Shown one piece after another: positions 8,490-17,024 of a stretch of 64,000 bases of DNA; position 1 is the stretch's first letter; each line of letters starts with the position of its first letter. The notes under the pieces were generated by a model. That model was given only the letters and a program-made list of their open reading frames with translations, did not search any database and was not told the origin of the DNA. The stretch spans positions 1-64,000 of the forward strand of contig NZ_FOWC01000007.1 of the NCBI RefSeq assembly GCF_900115345.1. The letters run 5' to 3'. The position numbers and the translations under genes were made by a program. The DNA is from Amycolatopsis rubida (GTDB lineage Bacteria > Actinomycetota > Actinomycetes > Mycobacteriales > Pseudonocardiaceae).

Positions 8490-9700
8490 GCCGACACCCG
8501 CTCGAACACCGCGGCCAGGCCCTGTCCGCCGCCGATGCACATCGTCTCCAGCCCGTAGCGGGCCTCGCGGCGCCGCATTTCCCGTGCCATCGTGGCGAGG
8601 ATCCGAGTGCCGGTCGCGCCGACCGGGTGACCCAGCGAGATCCCGGAGCCGTGCACGTTGAGCCGGTCGAAATCGGACTCGCCGAAGCCCCATTCGCGGG
8701 TGCACGCCAGCGCCTGCGCGGCGAACGCCTCGTTGAGTTCGATCAGGTCGATGTCGGAGATCTTCAACCCGGCCCGTTCCAACGCGAGTGCCGAGGCAGG
8801 CACTGGCCCGATGCCCATCACCTTGGGCTCGACCCCGGCCACGCCGTGCGAGACCAGCCGCACGAGCGGGCGCAGGCCCAGTTCGGCGGCGCGTTCGCGG
8901 GTGGTCACGATGCACACCGCGGCGGCGTCGTTCTGGCCGCTGGCATTGCCCGCGGTGACCGTCGCCTCCGGGTCCTGCTTGCCCAGCACCGGCCGCAGCT
9001 TGGCAAGGGTTTCGACGGTGGTGTCCGGCCGGGGGTGCTCGTCGGTGTCGACGACGACGGTGCCTTTCCGCGTCTCGACCGGCACCGGGATGATCTCCTC
9101 GGCGAACACCCCGGACTGCTGCGCGGCGACGGCCCGCTGATGCGACCGAGCGGCGAGCCGGTCCTGCTCTTCCCGGCTGATGCCGTACTGCCGCCGCAGG
9201 TTCTCCGCGGTCTCCAGCATCCCGCCGGGCACCGGGTAGTGCTTGCCGCCCGGAGTCTGGCGGCCGCGGGTGAGCGAATCGTGCAGGTGGACGCCCGCGC
9301 CGCCCGCGCCCCAGCGCAGGTCGTTGGCGTAGAAGACGGTGGTGGACATGCTTTCCGCGCCGCCCGCGACGATCAGCTCGCTCGCGCCCGCCTGTACCTG
9401 CAACGCGGCGAGCAGCACCGATTGCAGTCCGGATCCGCAGCGACGGTCGACCTGCATGCCCGGCACAGTCACCGGCAGCCCGGCGTCGAGCGCGACGACG
9501 CGGCCGATCGCGGGGGCTTCGGCGCTGGGGTAGCAGTGGCCGAGGATGACGTCGTCGATCGCGTCGGCGGGCAGACCGGTGCGCTCCAGCAGGCCTTTCA
9601 CCGCGATCGTGCCGAGGTCGGCGGCGGGCACGCTCTTGAGCGAACCGCCGAAGCGGCCGATCGGGGTGCGGACAGGTTCGCAGATGACGGCGTCACGCAT
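8486..9700 (-). CDS. Acetyl-CoA C-acyltransferase (thiolase)
   Basis: The 404-residue protein has all thiolase active-site parts. The nucleophilic Cys lies in VDRRCGSGLQS, there is NEAFAAQ, the His is in GSGISLGHPVGATGTR, and the second Cys is in MCIGGGQGLA. It performs the last step of beta-oxidation, splitting a 3-ketoacyl-CoA with CoA. The gene overlaps the preceding dehydratase gene by eight bases and the MaoC gene by four. The degradative direction is inferred from the surrounding dehydrogenases and hydratases. Confidence 0.93.
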   Translation of the reverse strand: MRDAVICEPVRTPIGRFGGSLKSVPAADLGTIAVKGLLERTGLPADAIDDVILGHCYPSAEAPAIGRVVALDAGLPVTVPGMQVDRRCGSGLQSVLLAALQVQAGASELIVAGGAESMSTTVFYANDLRWGAGGAGVHLHDSLTRGRQTPGGKHYPVPGGMLETAENLRRQYGISREEQDRLAARSHQRAVAAQQSGVFAEEIIPVPVETRKGTVVVDTDEHPRPDTTVETLAKLRPVLGKQDPEATVTAGNASGQNDAAAVCIVTTRERAAELGLRPLVRLVSHGVAGVEPKVMGIGPVPASALALERAGLKISDIDLIELNEAFAAQALACTREWGFGESDFDRLNVHGSGISLGHPVGATGTRILATMAREMRRREARYGLETMCIGGGQGLAAVFERVSA

Positions 9701-10559
9701 GGAGAGTGCCTTCCTCGTGATAGTCGGCTTCGAGGCTGGTGCGCGGCCCGGCGTCCCCGACGAGGGTCAGGGCCGCGCCGCCAGGACGGGGTTCGGTGCG
9801 CAGGCGCGCGGGCTGGCCGCAGAACAGCGGGGCCAGGTTGCGGTGCGCCAGCCGGGTCACCCGCGCGCCGGGGGAGTCCAGGCGCAGCACCTCGGCCAGC
9901 GCCAGCGACATCAGCGGCCCGTGCACGACCAGGCCGGGATAGCCCTCGGCCCGGGTCGCGTACGGCCAGTCGTAGTGAATGCGGTGCGGGTTCGCGGTGG
10001 CCGCGGAAAAGCGCATCAACAAGGTGGGGTCGGTGGCGAAGTCCCAGCCGTTTTCGGTGCGGCGGAACGGAGTTCGCGCCAGCTCCGCGGGTTCCACTGG
10101 CGCTGCCCCGGAGGTGGTCGCGCCCGCTTCGCGGTAGATGAGGTCCTGCCGTTCCGCGACGAGCGGCGAACCGTCCACACCGGACAGCGCGGTCCGCACC
10201 ACGACGATCACCAGCTTTCCGGAGCGGCCGGATTTCTCCGTCACCGAGTCCACAATGGACCTCCGGGTCACCGTCTCGCCGATTCTCGGGGCCCGGTGCA
10301 CGGTCACCTCGCCACCAGCGAACATCCGCCGCGGCAGGTCGACTGGCGGCAGGAACGAGCCACGCGCCGGGTGCCCGTCGGGGCCGAGTTCCGAGGAGAC
10401 CGGCCAGCGGGGGAGCGCGACCCAATGCCACAGCGGAGGCAGGTCGTCGCCCGGCCGCGGCGCGGGCAGCCCGTTGTCGAAGAGCGCGGCCAGCGCCGCG
10501 ACCGGGGCCGGGTCGACCAGCTCCGCGGTCGTGACCGCGTGGGGTTCCCAGCCGGTCAC
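9693..10559 (-). CDS. HTD2/FAS1-type dehydratase, mesaconyl-C4-CoA or itaconyl-CoA hydratase-like
   Basis: The protein has 288 residues from the GTG at 10557-10559, which overlaps the SDR stop (GTGA). It has an N-terminal degenerate hot-dog half and a C-terminal MaoC-like half with RFSAATANPHRIHYDWPYA and GYPGLVVHGPLMSLALAEVL. This two-domain form is that of HTD2-type enzymes such as Meh and itaconyl-CoA hydratase, which make citramalyl-CoA. A CitE-like lyase and an Mct-like transferase in the same operon make that reaction attractive, though the substrate is inferred only from context. Confidence 0.8.
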   Translation of the reverse strand: MTGWEPHAVTTAELVDPAPVAALAALFDNGLPAPRPGDDLPPLWHWVALPRWPVSSELGPDGHPARGSFLPPVDLPRRMFAGGEVTVHRAPRIGETVTRRSIVDSVTEKSGRSGKLVIVVVRTALSGVDGSPLVAERQDLIYREAGATTSGAAPVEPAELARTPFRRTENGWDFATDPTLLMRFSAATANPHRIHYDWPYATRAEGYPGLVVHGPLMSLALAEVLRLDSPGARVTRLAHRNLAPLFCGQPARLRTEPRPGGAALTLVGDAGPRTSLEADYHEEGTLHA

Positions 10560-11290
10560 ATGAACCGCCCGCCGGTCACCTCGAGCACCGTGCCGGTCAT
10601 GTAGGAGGACAGGTCGGACGCGAGGAACAACGCGACCGAAGCGATTTCGCCGACCTCGCCCGCGCGGCGCATCGGGATCTCGGCCATCTTCTGGTCCCAC
10701 GCCTTCTGCGGCATGGCCTCGGTCATCGCGGTGCGGATCAGGCCGGGCTGGATCGCGTTGACCCGGACGCCGTGGTGCGCCATCTCCTTGGCCGCGGCCT
10801 TGGTCAGCCCGACGATCCCGGCCTTGGCGGCGGAGTAGTTCGTCTGCCCGACCATGCCGACCTTGCCCGAGAGCGACGACAGGTTCACGATCGCTCCGCT
10901 CTTGCGCTCGCGCATGATCGCGGCTGCCTTGCGGGTGCCGTTCCAGGTTCCCTTGAGGTGCACGGAAATGACCTGGTCGAACTCGTCCTCGGTCATGGTC
11001 CGCATCGTCGCGTCGCGGGTGATGCCCGCGTTGTTGACGAACACGTCGACCGGCGAGAACGTCGCGGCCGCGGCCGCCAGCAGGGCGTCGACATCGGCGG
11101 ACTTGGTGACGTCGCAGGCGACGCCGACGGCTTCCCCGTCCAGGCTGTCCGCGGTTTTCGCGGCTGCCTCGCCGTCGATGTCGCCGAGCACCACCCGGGC
11201 GCCCTGGGCGACGAACAGCTGGGCGATGGCGAGTCCGATGCCTTGCGCGCCGCCGGTGACGACAGCGGTCCGGCCGTTGAGCAGAGTCAT
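10556..11290 (-). CDS. Short-chain dehydrogenase, FabG-like 3-oxoacyl reductase/3-hydroxyacyl-CoA dehydrogenase
   Basis: The 244-residue classical SDR has the cofactor loop VTGGAQGIGLAIA, the NNAG motif, and Ser plus YSAAK catalytic residues (LSSLSGKVGMVGQTNYSAAK). The acidic residue in GDIDGEAA after the second strand favours NAD(H). In this operon it most likely oxidises the 3-hydroxyacyl-CoA made by the hydratases. It is coupled to the downstream dehydratase gene and separated by nine bases from the upstream dehydrogenase gene. Confidence 0.9.
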   Translation of the reverse strand: MTLLNGRTAVVTGGAQGIGLAIAQLFVAQGARVVLGDIDGEAAAKTADSLDGEAVGVACDVTKSADVDALLAAAAATFSPVDVFVNNAGITRDATMRTMTEDEFDQVISVHLKGTWNGTRKAAAIMRERKSGAIVNLSSLSGKVGMVGQTNYSAAKAGIVGLTKAAAKEMAHHGVRVNAIQPGLIRTAMTEAMPQKAWDQKMAEIPMRRAGEVGEIASVALFLASDLSSYMTGTVLEVTGGRFM

Positions 11291-11299
11291 GGGATTCCC

Positions 11300-12448
11300 T
11301 CAGATCTTGTTGCGCGCGACGAGCTGCGCGGCGATGACGTTGCGCTGGATTTCGTTGGTGCCCTCGCCGACGATCATCAGCGGCGCGTCGCGGAAGTAGC
11401 GCTCGACGTCGTATTCCCTGGAGTAGCCGTAGCCGCCGTGGACGCGGATGGCGTCGAGCGCGACCTGCATCGCGGTTTCCGACGCGAACAGCTTGGCCAT
11501 CCCGGCCTCCATGTCCGCGCGTTCGCCCGCGTCGAGCTTCTCCGCGGCGTCCACAGTGAGCAGCCGGGCGGCGCGCATCTTGGTGGCCATGTCGGCGAGA
11601 AGGTTCCCGACCGACTGGTGTTTCCAGATCGGCTTGCCGAAGGACTCGCGTTCCTGGGCATAGCGGACGGCGTCGTTCAACGCGGCCTGGCCGACGCCCA
11701 GCGCCCGCGAGGCGACCTGGATCCGGCCGACTTCCAGCCCGCGCATCATGTGCGACCAGCCCTGGTCCGGCGTGCCGCCGAGAACGGCGTCCGCGGGCAC
11801 TTGCTGGCCGTCGAAGACGAGTTCGCAGGCTTCGACGCCGCGGTAGCCCAGCTTGGGCAGCTTCTTGGAGATGGTGAGGCCGTCGCCGGGTTCGACGAGC
11901 AGGACGCTCATGCCGCGGTGCGCGGGTTTCGCGTCGCGGTCGGTGATGCACAGCAGGCCGATGAGGCCGGAGTGCGCCGCGTTGGAGATCCAGGTCTTCG
12001 AGCCGGTGATCGTGTAGCCCTCGTCGCCCGGCACGGCCTGGGTGCGCATCGCCTGGAGGTCGCTGCCGCCGCCGGGCTCGGTCAGCGCCATCGTCGCGCG
12101 GATCCGGCCTTCAGCCATGGCGGGCAGGTACTTCTCGCGCTGCTGCGGGGTGCCGAAGGTTTTGATGAGATAGGTGATGACGGAGTGCCCGCCGATCGCG
12201 CCCGCCAGGCTCATCCAGCCGCGCGCGAGCTCTTCGGTGACGCGGGCGAAGCAGGCGGTGCTGACGTCGACGCCGCCGTGCTCGGCCGGGACGAGCAGCC
12301 CGAAGAAGCCGAGTTCCTTCATCTCGTCGATGAACTCGGCGGGGTAGATGTCGTCGGCTTCGAACTCGCGGACCCGGGGCCGGACCCGTTCGTCCACGAA
12401 CTCCGCGACCAGGGCGACCATCTGCTGTTCGTCGTCGGTGAGCGTCAT
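11300..12448 (-). CDS. Acyl-CoA dehydrogenase
   Basis: The protein has 382 residues from the ATG at 12446-12448, which overlaps the CitE-like stop as ATGA. It contains the N-terminal helical domain, FAD-binding ATMALTEPGGGSDLQAM and TGSKTWISNA, and the C-terminal region with the catalytic Glu in VGEGTNEIQRNVIA. It uses FAD to introduce a double bond between C2 and C3 of an acyl-CoA, passing electrons to electron-transfer flavoprotein. It is one of two such enzymes in the operon, suggesting two different substrates or two rounds. Confidence 0.92.
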   Translation of the reverse strand: MTLTDDEQQMVALVAEFVDERVRPRVREFEADDIYPAEFIDEMKELGFFGLLVPAEHGGVDVSTACFARVTEELARGWMSLAGAIGGHSVITYLIKTFGTPQQREKYLPAMAEGRIRATMALTEPGGGSDLQAMRTQAVPGDEGYTITGSKTWISNAAHSGLIGLLCITDRDAKPAHRGMSVLLVEPGDGLTISKKLPKLGYRGVEACELVFDGQQVPADAVLGGTPDQGWSHMMRGLEVGRIQVASRALGVGQAALNDAVRYAQERESFGKPIWKHQSVGNLLADMATKMRAARLLTVDAAEKLDAGERADMEAGMAKLFASETAMQVALDAIRVHGGYGYSREYDVERYFRDAPLMIVGEGTNEIQRNVIAAQLVARNKI

Positions 12449-13272
12449 CGCCCGTTCCCTTCTCGTGCCTGCCGGAGGACGCGCTGGGCGCGCTCCAGCA
12501 CCGGCTTGTCGACCATCTGTCCGTTCACTGCGACGGCGCCATCCGCGCCGGCGTCGAGGATCGACTGTGCCCAGCGGACTTCCTCGCGTGTCGGCCGCAG
12601 CGCCGCGGCGGCGACGGGTACCTGCTTCGGGTGCACGCACAGCTTTCCGGCGAAGCCGAGCCGCCGTGCGTAGCAGACCTCGTCGGTGAGGTGCAGCTCG
12701 TTGTCCAGATCCGCGGTGACGCCGTCGATCGGTCCGGGCAGTCCCGCTGCGGCGGAGGCGAGCACGAGCGCGCCCCGCGCGGCGACGAACGCGTCCCGGT
12801 CCGCCGGGTCGGCACCCAGCTCCGCGGCCAGGTCGAAGCTGCCGAACGCGAGGCGCTGCACGTTCGGCACGGTGGCGGTTTCCCGCGCGTCCAGCACCCC
12901 GCGCGCGGTCTCGACCAGCGCGATCACCACGGGCAGGACGCCGAGCTGCTCGGCCGCGGCACGCGTCGTCGCCGGTTCGGCCTTCGGCAGCATCACGGTG
13001 CACCGGCGCCGCCTGAGCACGGCGAGGTCTTCGTCGTGCCAGGCGGTGCCAGCGGCGTTTATCCGCACCGCGCACTCGGGGTTCTCCTCAAGCCACGCGA
13101 CGACTTGTTCCCGCGCGTACTCCTTGCGCTCGGGCGCGACGGCGTCCTCCAGGTCGAGCACGACCAGGCTCGCCCCCGAAGCCACGGCCTTGCCGAAACG
13201 CTCCGGCCGGTCACCCGGGACGAACAGGAGAGTCGTCGCTTCCCGTGCCCGGGTAGCCGCGCGGCTGGTCAT
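12445..13272 (-). CDS. HpcH/HpaI aldolase, CitE-like acyl-CoA lyase
   Basis: The 275-residue TIM-barrel protein opens with TTLLFVPGDRPERFGKAVAS and contains LDLEDAV, the metal-site Glu in IALVETARGVLDARE and the Asp in FGSFDLAAELG. Such proteins cleave citramalyl-CoA, malyl-CoA or related 3-hydroxyacyl-CoAs into acetyl-CoA (or a homologue) plus a keto acid. Its place in an operon with a Meh-like hydratase and an Mct-like transferase points to a C5 or branched dicarboxylyl-CoA. It is coupled to both neighbours by four-base overlaps. Confidence 0.88.
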   Translation of the reverse strand: MTSRAATRAREATTLLFVPGDRPERFGKAVASGASLVVLDLEDAVAPERKEYAREQVVAWLEENPECAVRINAAGTAWHDEDLAVLRRRRCTVMLPKAEPATTRAAAEQLGVLPVVIALVETARGVLDARETATVPNVQRLAFGSFDLAAELGADPADRDAFVAARGALVLASAAAGLPGPIDGVTADLDNELHLTDEVCYARRLGFAGKLCVHPKQVPVAAAALRPTREEVRWAQSILDAGADGAVAVNGQMVDKPVLERAQRVLRQAREGNGR

Positions 13273-14438
13273 TTCTGTGCCTTCTTCGCCTGCCGGACCA
13301 GCCCGCCGCCGATGATGAGGCGCTGGATTTCGCTGGTGCCTTCGTAAAGCCGCAGCAGCCGGATGTCGCGGTAGATCCGCTCGACCGGTACGTCGCGCAT
13401 GTAGCCGGTGCCGCCGTGGAGCTGGACCGCGAGATCGGCGACCTTGCCCGCCATCTCCGTGCAGTACAGCTTCGCCGCCGAGGGACCGATCCGGCGATCC
13501 TCACCGGACACGTAGCGCGCCGCAGCCTCGCGCACGAGCGCGCGCCCCGCCATCACGCCGGTCTGCTGATCCGCCAGCATTGCTTGCACCAGCTGGAAAT
13601 CGCCGATCGGCTGGCCGCCCTGTGTCGCCGAAGCGGCGTACGCGACGGACTCGTCCAGCGCACGCTGCGCGGAGCCGACGGCGAGTGCGGCGATATGCAC
13701 GCGACCCCGCGCGAGGGAGGTCATCGCGGCGCGGTACCCGTCGTCCTCGTTGCCGCCGACGAGCGCGGAGGCGGGCACCCGGACGTCGGTGAAGGTGACG
13801 TCCGCGGTCCAGGCGCCCTCCTGGCCCATCTTCTTGTCCTTGGGCCCTACCTCCAGCCCCGGCGTGTCCGCGGGCACGAGGAACACCGCGATGCCCGGCC
13901 CGGAGTCGTCCGCGGGACGGGTGCGGGCGAACACGACGAACAGATCCGCGATCGGCGCGTTGGTGATGAACCGCTTCTGCCCGTCGAGCACCCAGTCGTC
14001 CCCGTCGCGCACCGCCTTGGTGCGCAGCCCGGCGGGATTGGACCCGGCACCGGGCTCGGTCAGCGCGAACGACGCGACGACCTCGCCCGAGGCGATGCGC
14101 TCCAGCCACTGGCTCTTCTGCTCGCCGGTGCCGAAGCCGACCAGCACCTGTCCGGCGATGCCGTTGTTGGTGCCGAACATCGACCGCAGCGCCAGCGACG
14201 TGTAGCCGAACTCCATCGCCAGCTCGACGTCCTGGGTCAGGTCGAGCCCGAGCCCGCCCCATTCCTGGGGGATCGCGTAGCCGAACAGCCCCATCTCCGC
14301 GGCCTGCGTGCGCAGGTCGCCGGGGATGGCGTTGCCGTCCATGATCTCCTGTTCGCGCGGAACGACCTTCGCCCGGACGAAGTCGCGCACCAGCTCCAGG
14401 ATCGGCCGGAAGTCCTCGGGGGTAACCGCTGCTGCCAT
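13269..14438 (-). CDS. Acyl-CoA dehydrogenase, first gene of the operon
   Basis: The protein has 389 residues from the ATG at 14436-14438, with GGGAGG just upstream. Motifs are VVASFALTEPGAGSNPAGL, DGQKRFITNAP and the catalytic Glu in LYEGTSEIQRLIIGGG. It is the promoter-proximal gene of the ten-gene operon, facing the divergent GntR gene across 222 bases. The substrate is unknown. The extra copy relative to the other dehydrogenase suggests it starts breakdown of the inducing compound. Confidence 0.92.
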   Translation of the reverse strand: MAAAVTPEDFRPILELVRDFVRAKVVPREQEIMDGNAIPGDLRTQAAEMGLFGYAIPQEWGGLGLDLTQDVELAMEFGYTSLALRSMFGTNNGIAGQVLVGFGTGEQKSQWLERIASGEVVASFALTEPGAGSNPAGLRTKAVRDGDDWVLDGQKRFITNAPIADLFVVFARTRPADDSGPGIAVFLVPADTPGLEVGPKDKKMGQEGAWTADVTFTDVRVPASALVGGNEDDGYRAAMTSLARGRVHIAALAVGSAQRALDESVAYAASATQGGQPIGDFQLVQAMLADQQTGVMAGRALVREAAARYVSGEDRRIGPSAAKLYCTEMAGKVADLAVQLHGGTGYMRDVPVERIYRDIRLLRLYEGTSEIQRLIIGGGLVRQAKKAQK

Positions 14439-14660
14439 GCCTCCCACTATGACCCAGACCGTCCAGCTAGAAAATACTTTATCAGAAATCATCGAATGGC
14501 TCACACTCTCGGGCGGCTGTCGGCGAAGATGTTTCCGCAGGTCAGGTTGAGTTATTGGAGCGGAGGCCGCACCCGGCACGGAGCGACTCGGCCGCCTGAG
14601 CGTGCCCCGGGCGTGTAATACTTCATCCGATACAGCCGCGCACGCAGGAGGGAGACGGTA
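14439..14660. promoter_or_regulatory. Divergent control region with a repeated AATACTT(T/C)ATC motif
   Basis: This 222-base gap separates the minus-strand operon from the GntR gene. Its two AT-rich patches each carry nearly the same 11-mer: AATACTTTATC at 14473-14483 and AATACTTCATC at 14617-14627, in direct orientation. The first lies about 35 bases upstream of the dehydrogenase start and the second about 35 bases upstream of the GntR start. They are good candidates for binding sites of the divergent GntR protein, one per promoter. Confidence 0.5.
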
Positions 14661-15344
14661 GTGGCGACGCCCGAAACCACGAGTGCCGGACGGCGCCGCA
14701 CGGGCCCGGCGAACCTCAAGGCGATGGCCGCCCAGGAAATCCGGCGCCGCGTCTTCTCCGGCCAGTTGCGCGCCGGGGCGAAGATCGACCAGGAGGCGCT
14801 GGCCGACGAACTCGGCATCAGCAAACTGCCGGTCCGCGAAGCGTTGATCACACTCGACCACGAGGGCGTGGTGGAGCACATCGCCCGCCGCGGCGCGTTC
14901 GTCGCCCGGATGACGCGCGACGACATCCGGGACCACTACCGCGTGTTCGGCGTCGTGTCCGGGTTGGCCGCGGAGCGCGCGGCGAAGAACCTCTCCCCGG
15001 AAAGCCTCCAAGCGCTGCACGATCTCGCGGACCGGATGGAGTCCGCGGCGGACCCTGCCGAACAGGAACGGCTGAACTACGAGTTCCACCGGAGAATCAA
15101 TTACGCCGCCGGCTCGCGTCGTCTCCTGTCGCTTCTCGGCATCCTGGCCAAAACCGTGTCGCACGGGTTTTACGAGGCACACGAGGACTGGCCGGTCAAG
15201 GCGCGGGACGACCACCGGCTGATCCTGGACGCACTGTCCGCCCGCTCGGCGGCCCGGGCGCGCACGCTGGTGGAGAAACACCTCGCCGACGCGGGCGAGC
15301 GCGCGGTGGCTTTGCTGGAGAAACAAGGATTCTGGGACCGCTGA
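14661..15344 (+). CDS. GntR family regulator, FadR/FCD type
   Basis: The 227-residue protein starts at GTG behind GGAGGGAGACGG. The N-terminal winged helix is QEALADELGISKLPVREAL followed by EGVVEHIARRGAFVARM. The C-terminal FCD helical domain includes LNYEFHRRINYAAGSRR, carrying part of the usual His/Asp metal site. FCD proteins normally repress a neighbouring catabolic operon until a carboxylate or acyl-CoA binds. Divergence from the ten-gene operon makes that its most likely target. Confidence 0.9.
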   Translation: MATPETTSAGRRRTGPANLKAMAAQEIRRRVFSGQLRAGAKIDQEALADELGISKLPVREALITLDHEGVVEHIARRGAFVARMTRDDIRDHYRVFGVVSGLAAERAAKNLSPESLQALHDLADRMESAADPAEQERLNYEFHRRINYAAGSRRLLSLLGILAKTVSHGFYEAHEDWPVKARDDHRLILDALSARSAARARTLVEKHLADAGERAVALLEKQGFWDR

Positions 15345-15477
15345 CCGGGTTCGCCGAAGTCGCGGCCGCTGTCCCGTAGATGCGCGGCACCGGCCAGACC
15401 GCGCCCGTCGACCACGGGCCGCCGTTGTGGAAATTGACATTTTATGGCTCCGCCGGGTGCCCGTTACGGTCGCATTC

Positions 15478-16929
15478 ATGGAGCGGAACTTTCACTCGGC
15501 CGAAGAACTCACGGCCGCCCTGCGGGCAGGCGAAGCGACCTCGGCGGAGCTGACCGACGAGGCGATCGCCCGCATCGAGCGGGAAGACAAGGCACTCAAC
15601 GCGATCTGCGTACCGGACTTCGATCGTGCCCGCACCGCCGCGCAGGAGGCCGACCGGGCGCGCGCCCGCGGCGAAGACCGGCCGCTGCTCGGAATTCCGG
15701 TGACGGTCAAGGAGTGCTACAACCTCGCCGGTCTGCCCACGACCTGGGGTATGCCGCAGCACCGGGACTTCATCCCCGCCGAAGACGCGGTCCAGGTGTC
15801 GCGGCTCAAGTCCGCCGGCGCGGTCATCCTCGGCAAAACCAATGTGCCACTGGGACTTCAGGGCTTGCAGAGCTCCAACCCGGTCTACGGCACCACCAAC
15901 AACCCGTGGGACCACGACCGCACCCCAGGCGGTTCCTCCGGCGGATCGTCAGCGGCGCTGGCGGCGGGCTTCGGCGCCCTGTCCATCGGCTCCGACATCG
16001 GCGGCTCGCTGCGCACCCCCGCGCATTTCTGCGGTGTCTACGGGCACAAGCCGTCCCTCGGCCTGGTGGCGAACCGCGGCATGGTCCCGCCGAACGAACT
16101 GCCCTTGCCGCACGAACTGGACCTCGCCGTCGTCGGCCCGATGGCGCGCACCGCCCGCGACCTGGCACTGTTGCTCGACGTCATGGCCGGACCCGACCCG
16201 CTGACCTCCGGCGTGGCGCACGACTTGGCCCTGCCGCCCGCACGCCACGAGCAGCTGAGCGAGTTCCGAGTCCTGATCCTGGACGACCATCCCTTCATCC
16301 CGACCGGAGCCGCGGTACGGGCCGGAGTGCACCGAGTAGCCGACGCGCTCGCGGACGCCGGTGCCCGGGTCGAACGGCACAGCCCGCTGCTGCCCGACCT
16401 GACCGAAGCCGCGACCCTCTACACCCAGCTGCTGTTCTCCGGCTCCGTCGCGCGCTTCCCGGTCGACGCCTACGAGCAGCTGCAGACCCGTGCCGCCGAA
16501 CTGAGCGCGGACGACGAAAGCCTGGACGCGGCGCGGCTGCGCGGAATGGTGCTCACCCACCGCGACTGGCTCGGGGTGCACCACCGCCGCGAACTGCACC
16601 GCCACGGCTGGCGACAGTTTTTCGCCGAGTTCGACGCCGTGGTGTGCCCGGTGACGCCGACGCCCGCGTTCCCGCACGACCACAACCCCGATCTGCTGGC
16701 CTGCCGGATCGACATCGACGGCGTCGAGTACCCGTTCTTCGACCAGCTGGTCTGGGCCGGTGTCGCCACCATGCCCGGCTTGCCCGCCACGGCGATGCCA
16801 GCGGGCTTCTCGCCGGAGGGGCTGCCGGTGGGGGTGCAGGTCATCGGCCCGATGTTCGAGGACCGGACCCCGCTGCGGCTGGCGGAGCTGCTGGAGGGAC
16901 GGATCGGCGGCTTCCCGGCGCCGAAGTAG
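15478..16929 (+). CDS. Amidase signature family protein
   Basis: The protein has 483 residues. The catalytic Lys is in PVTVKECYNLAG, the cis-Ser in TPGGSSGGSSAALAAG and the nucleophilic Ser in GSDIGGSLRTPAHFCG, so the Ser-cisSer-Lys triad is complete. The ATG at 15478 was chosen over a frame opening at 15427 because homology starts with the helix HSAEELTAAL. A TACGGT seven bases before the ATG would suit a leaderless transcript. The substrate is not predictable; it hydrolyses a C-N amide bond. It lies downstream of the GntR gene and may belong to its regulon. Confidence 0.9.
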   Translation: MERNFHSAEELTAALRAGEATSAELTDEAIARIEREDKALNAICVPDFDRARTAAQEADRARARGEDRPLLGIPVTVKECYNLAGLPTTWGMPQHRDFIPAEDAVQVSRLKSAGAVILGKTNVPLGLQGLQSSNPVYGTTNNPWDHDRTPGGSSGGSSAALAAGFGALSIGSDIGGSLRTPAHFCGVYGHKPSLGLVANRGMVPPNELPLPHELDLAVVGPMARTARDLALLLDVMAGPDPLTSGVAHDLALPPARHEQLSEFRVLILDDHPFIPTGAAVRAGVHRVADALADAGARVERHSPLLPDLTEAATLYTQLLFSGSVARFPVDAYEQLQTRAAELSADDESLDAARLRGMVLTHRDWLGVHHRRELHRHGWRQFFAEFDAVVCPVTPTPAFPHDHNPDLLACRIDIDGVEYPFFDQLVWAGVATMPGLPATAMPAGFSPEGLPVGVQVIGPMFEDRTPLRLAELLEGRIGGFPAPK

Positions 16930-17024
16930 AGATCGTGTTCGCTCCGGACTCGCTTCGCCTCGCGGCAGGATGCCCGGCCAGTTCGGAGCGGACCCCGTCC
17001 CGTTCCGGTTCCCTGCTCCGGCGA

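Noticed and set aside
8627..10604. Long plus-strand frames opposite the thiolase and dehydratase genes
   Set aside because: Composition is repetitive and charged, there is no family motif, and the genes on the other strand are certain.
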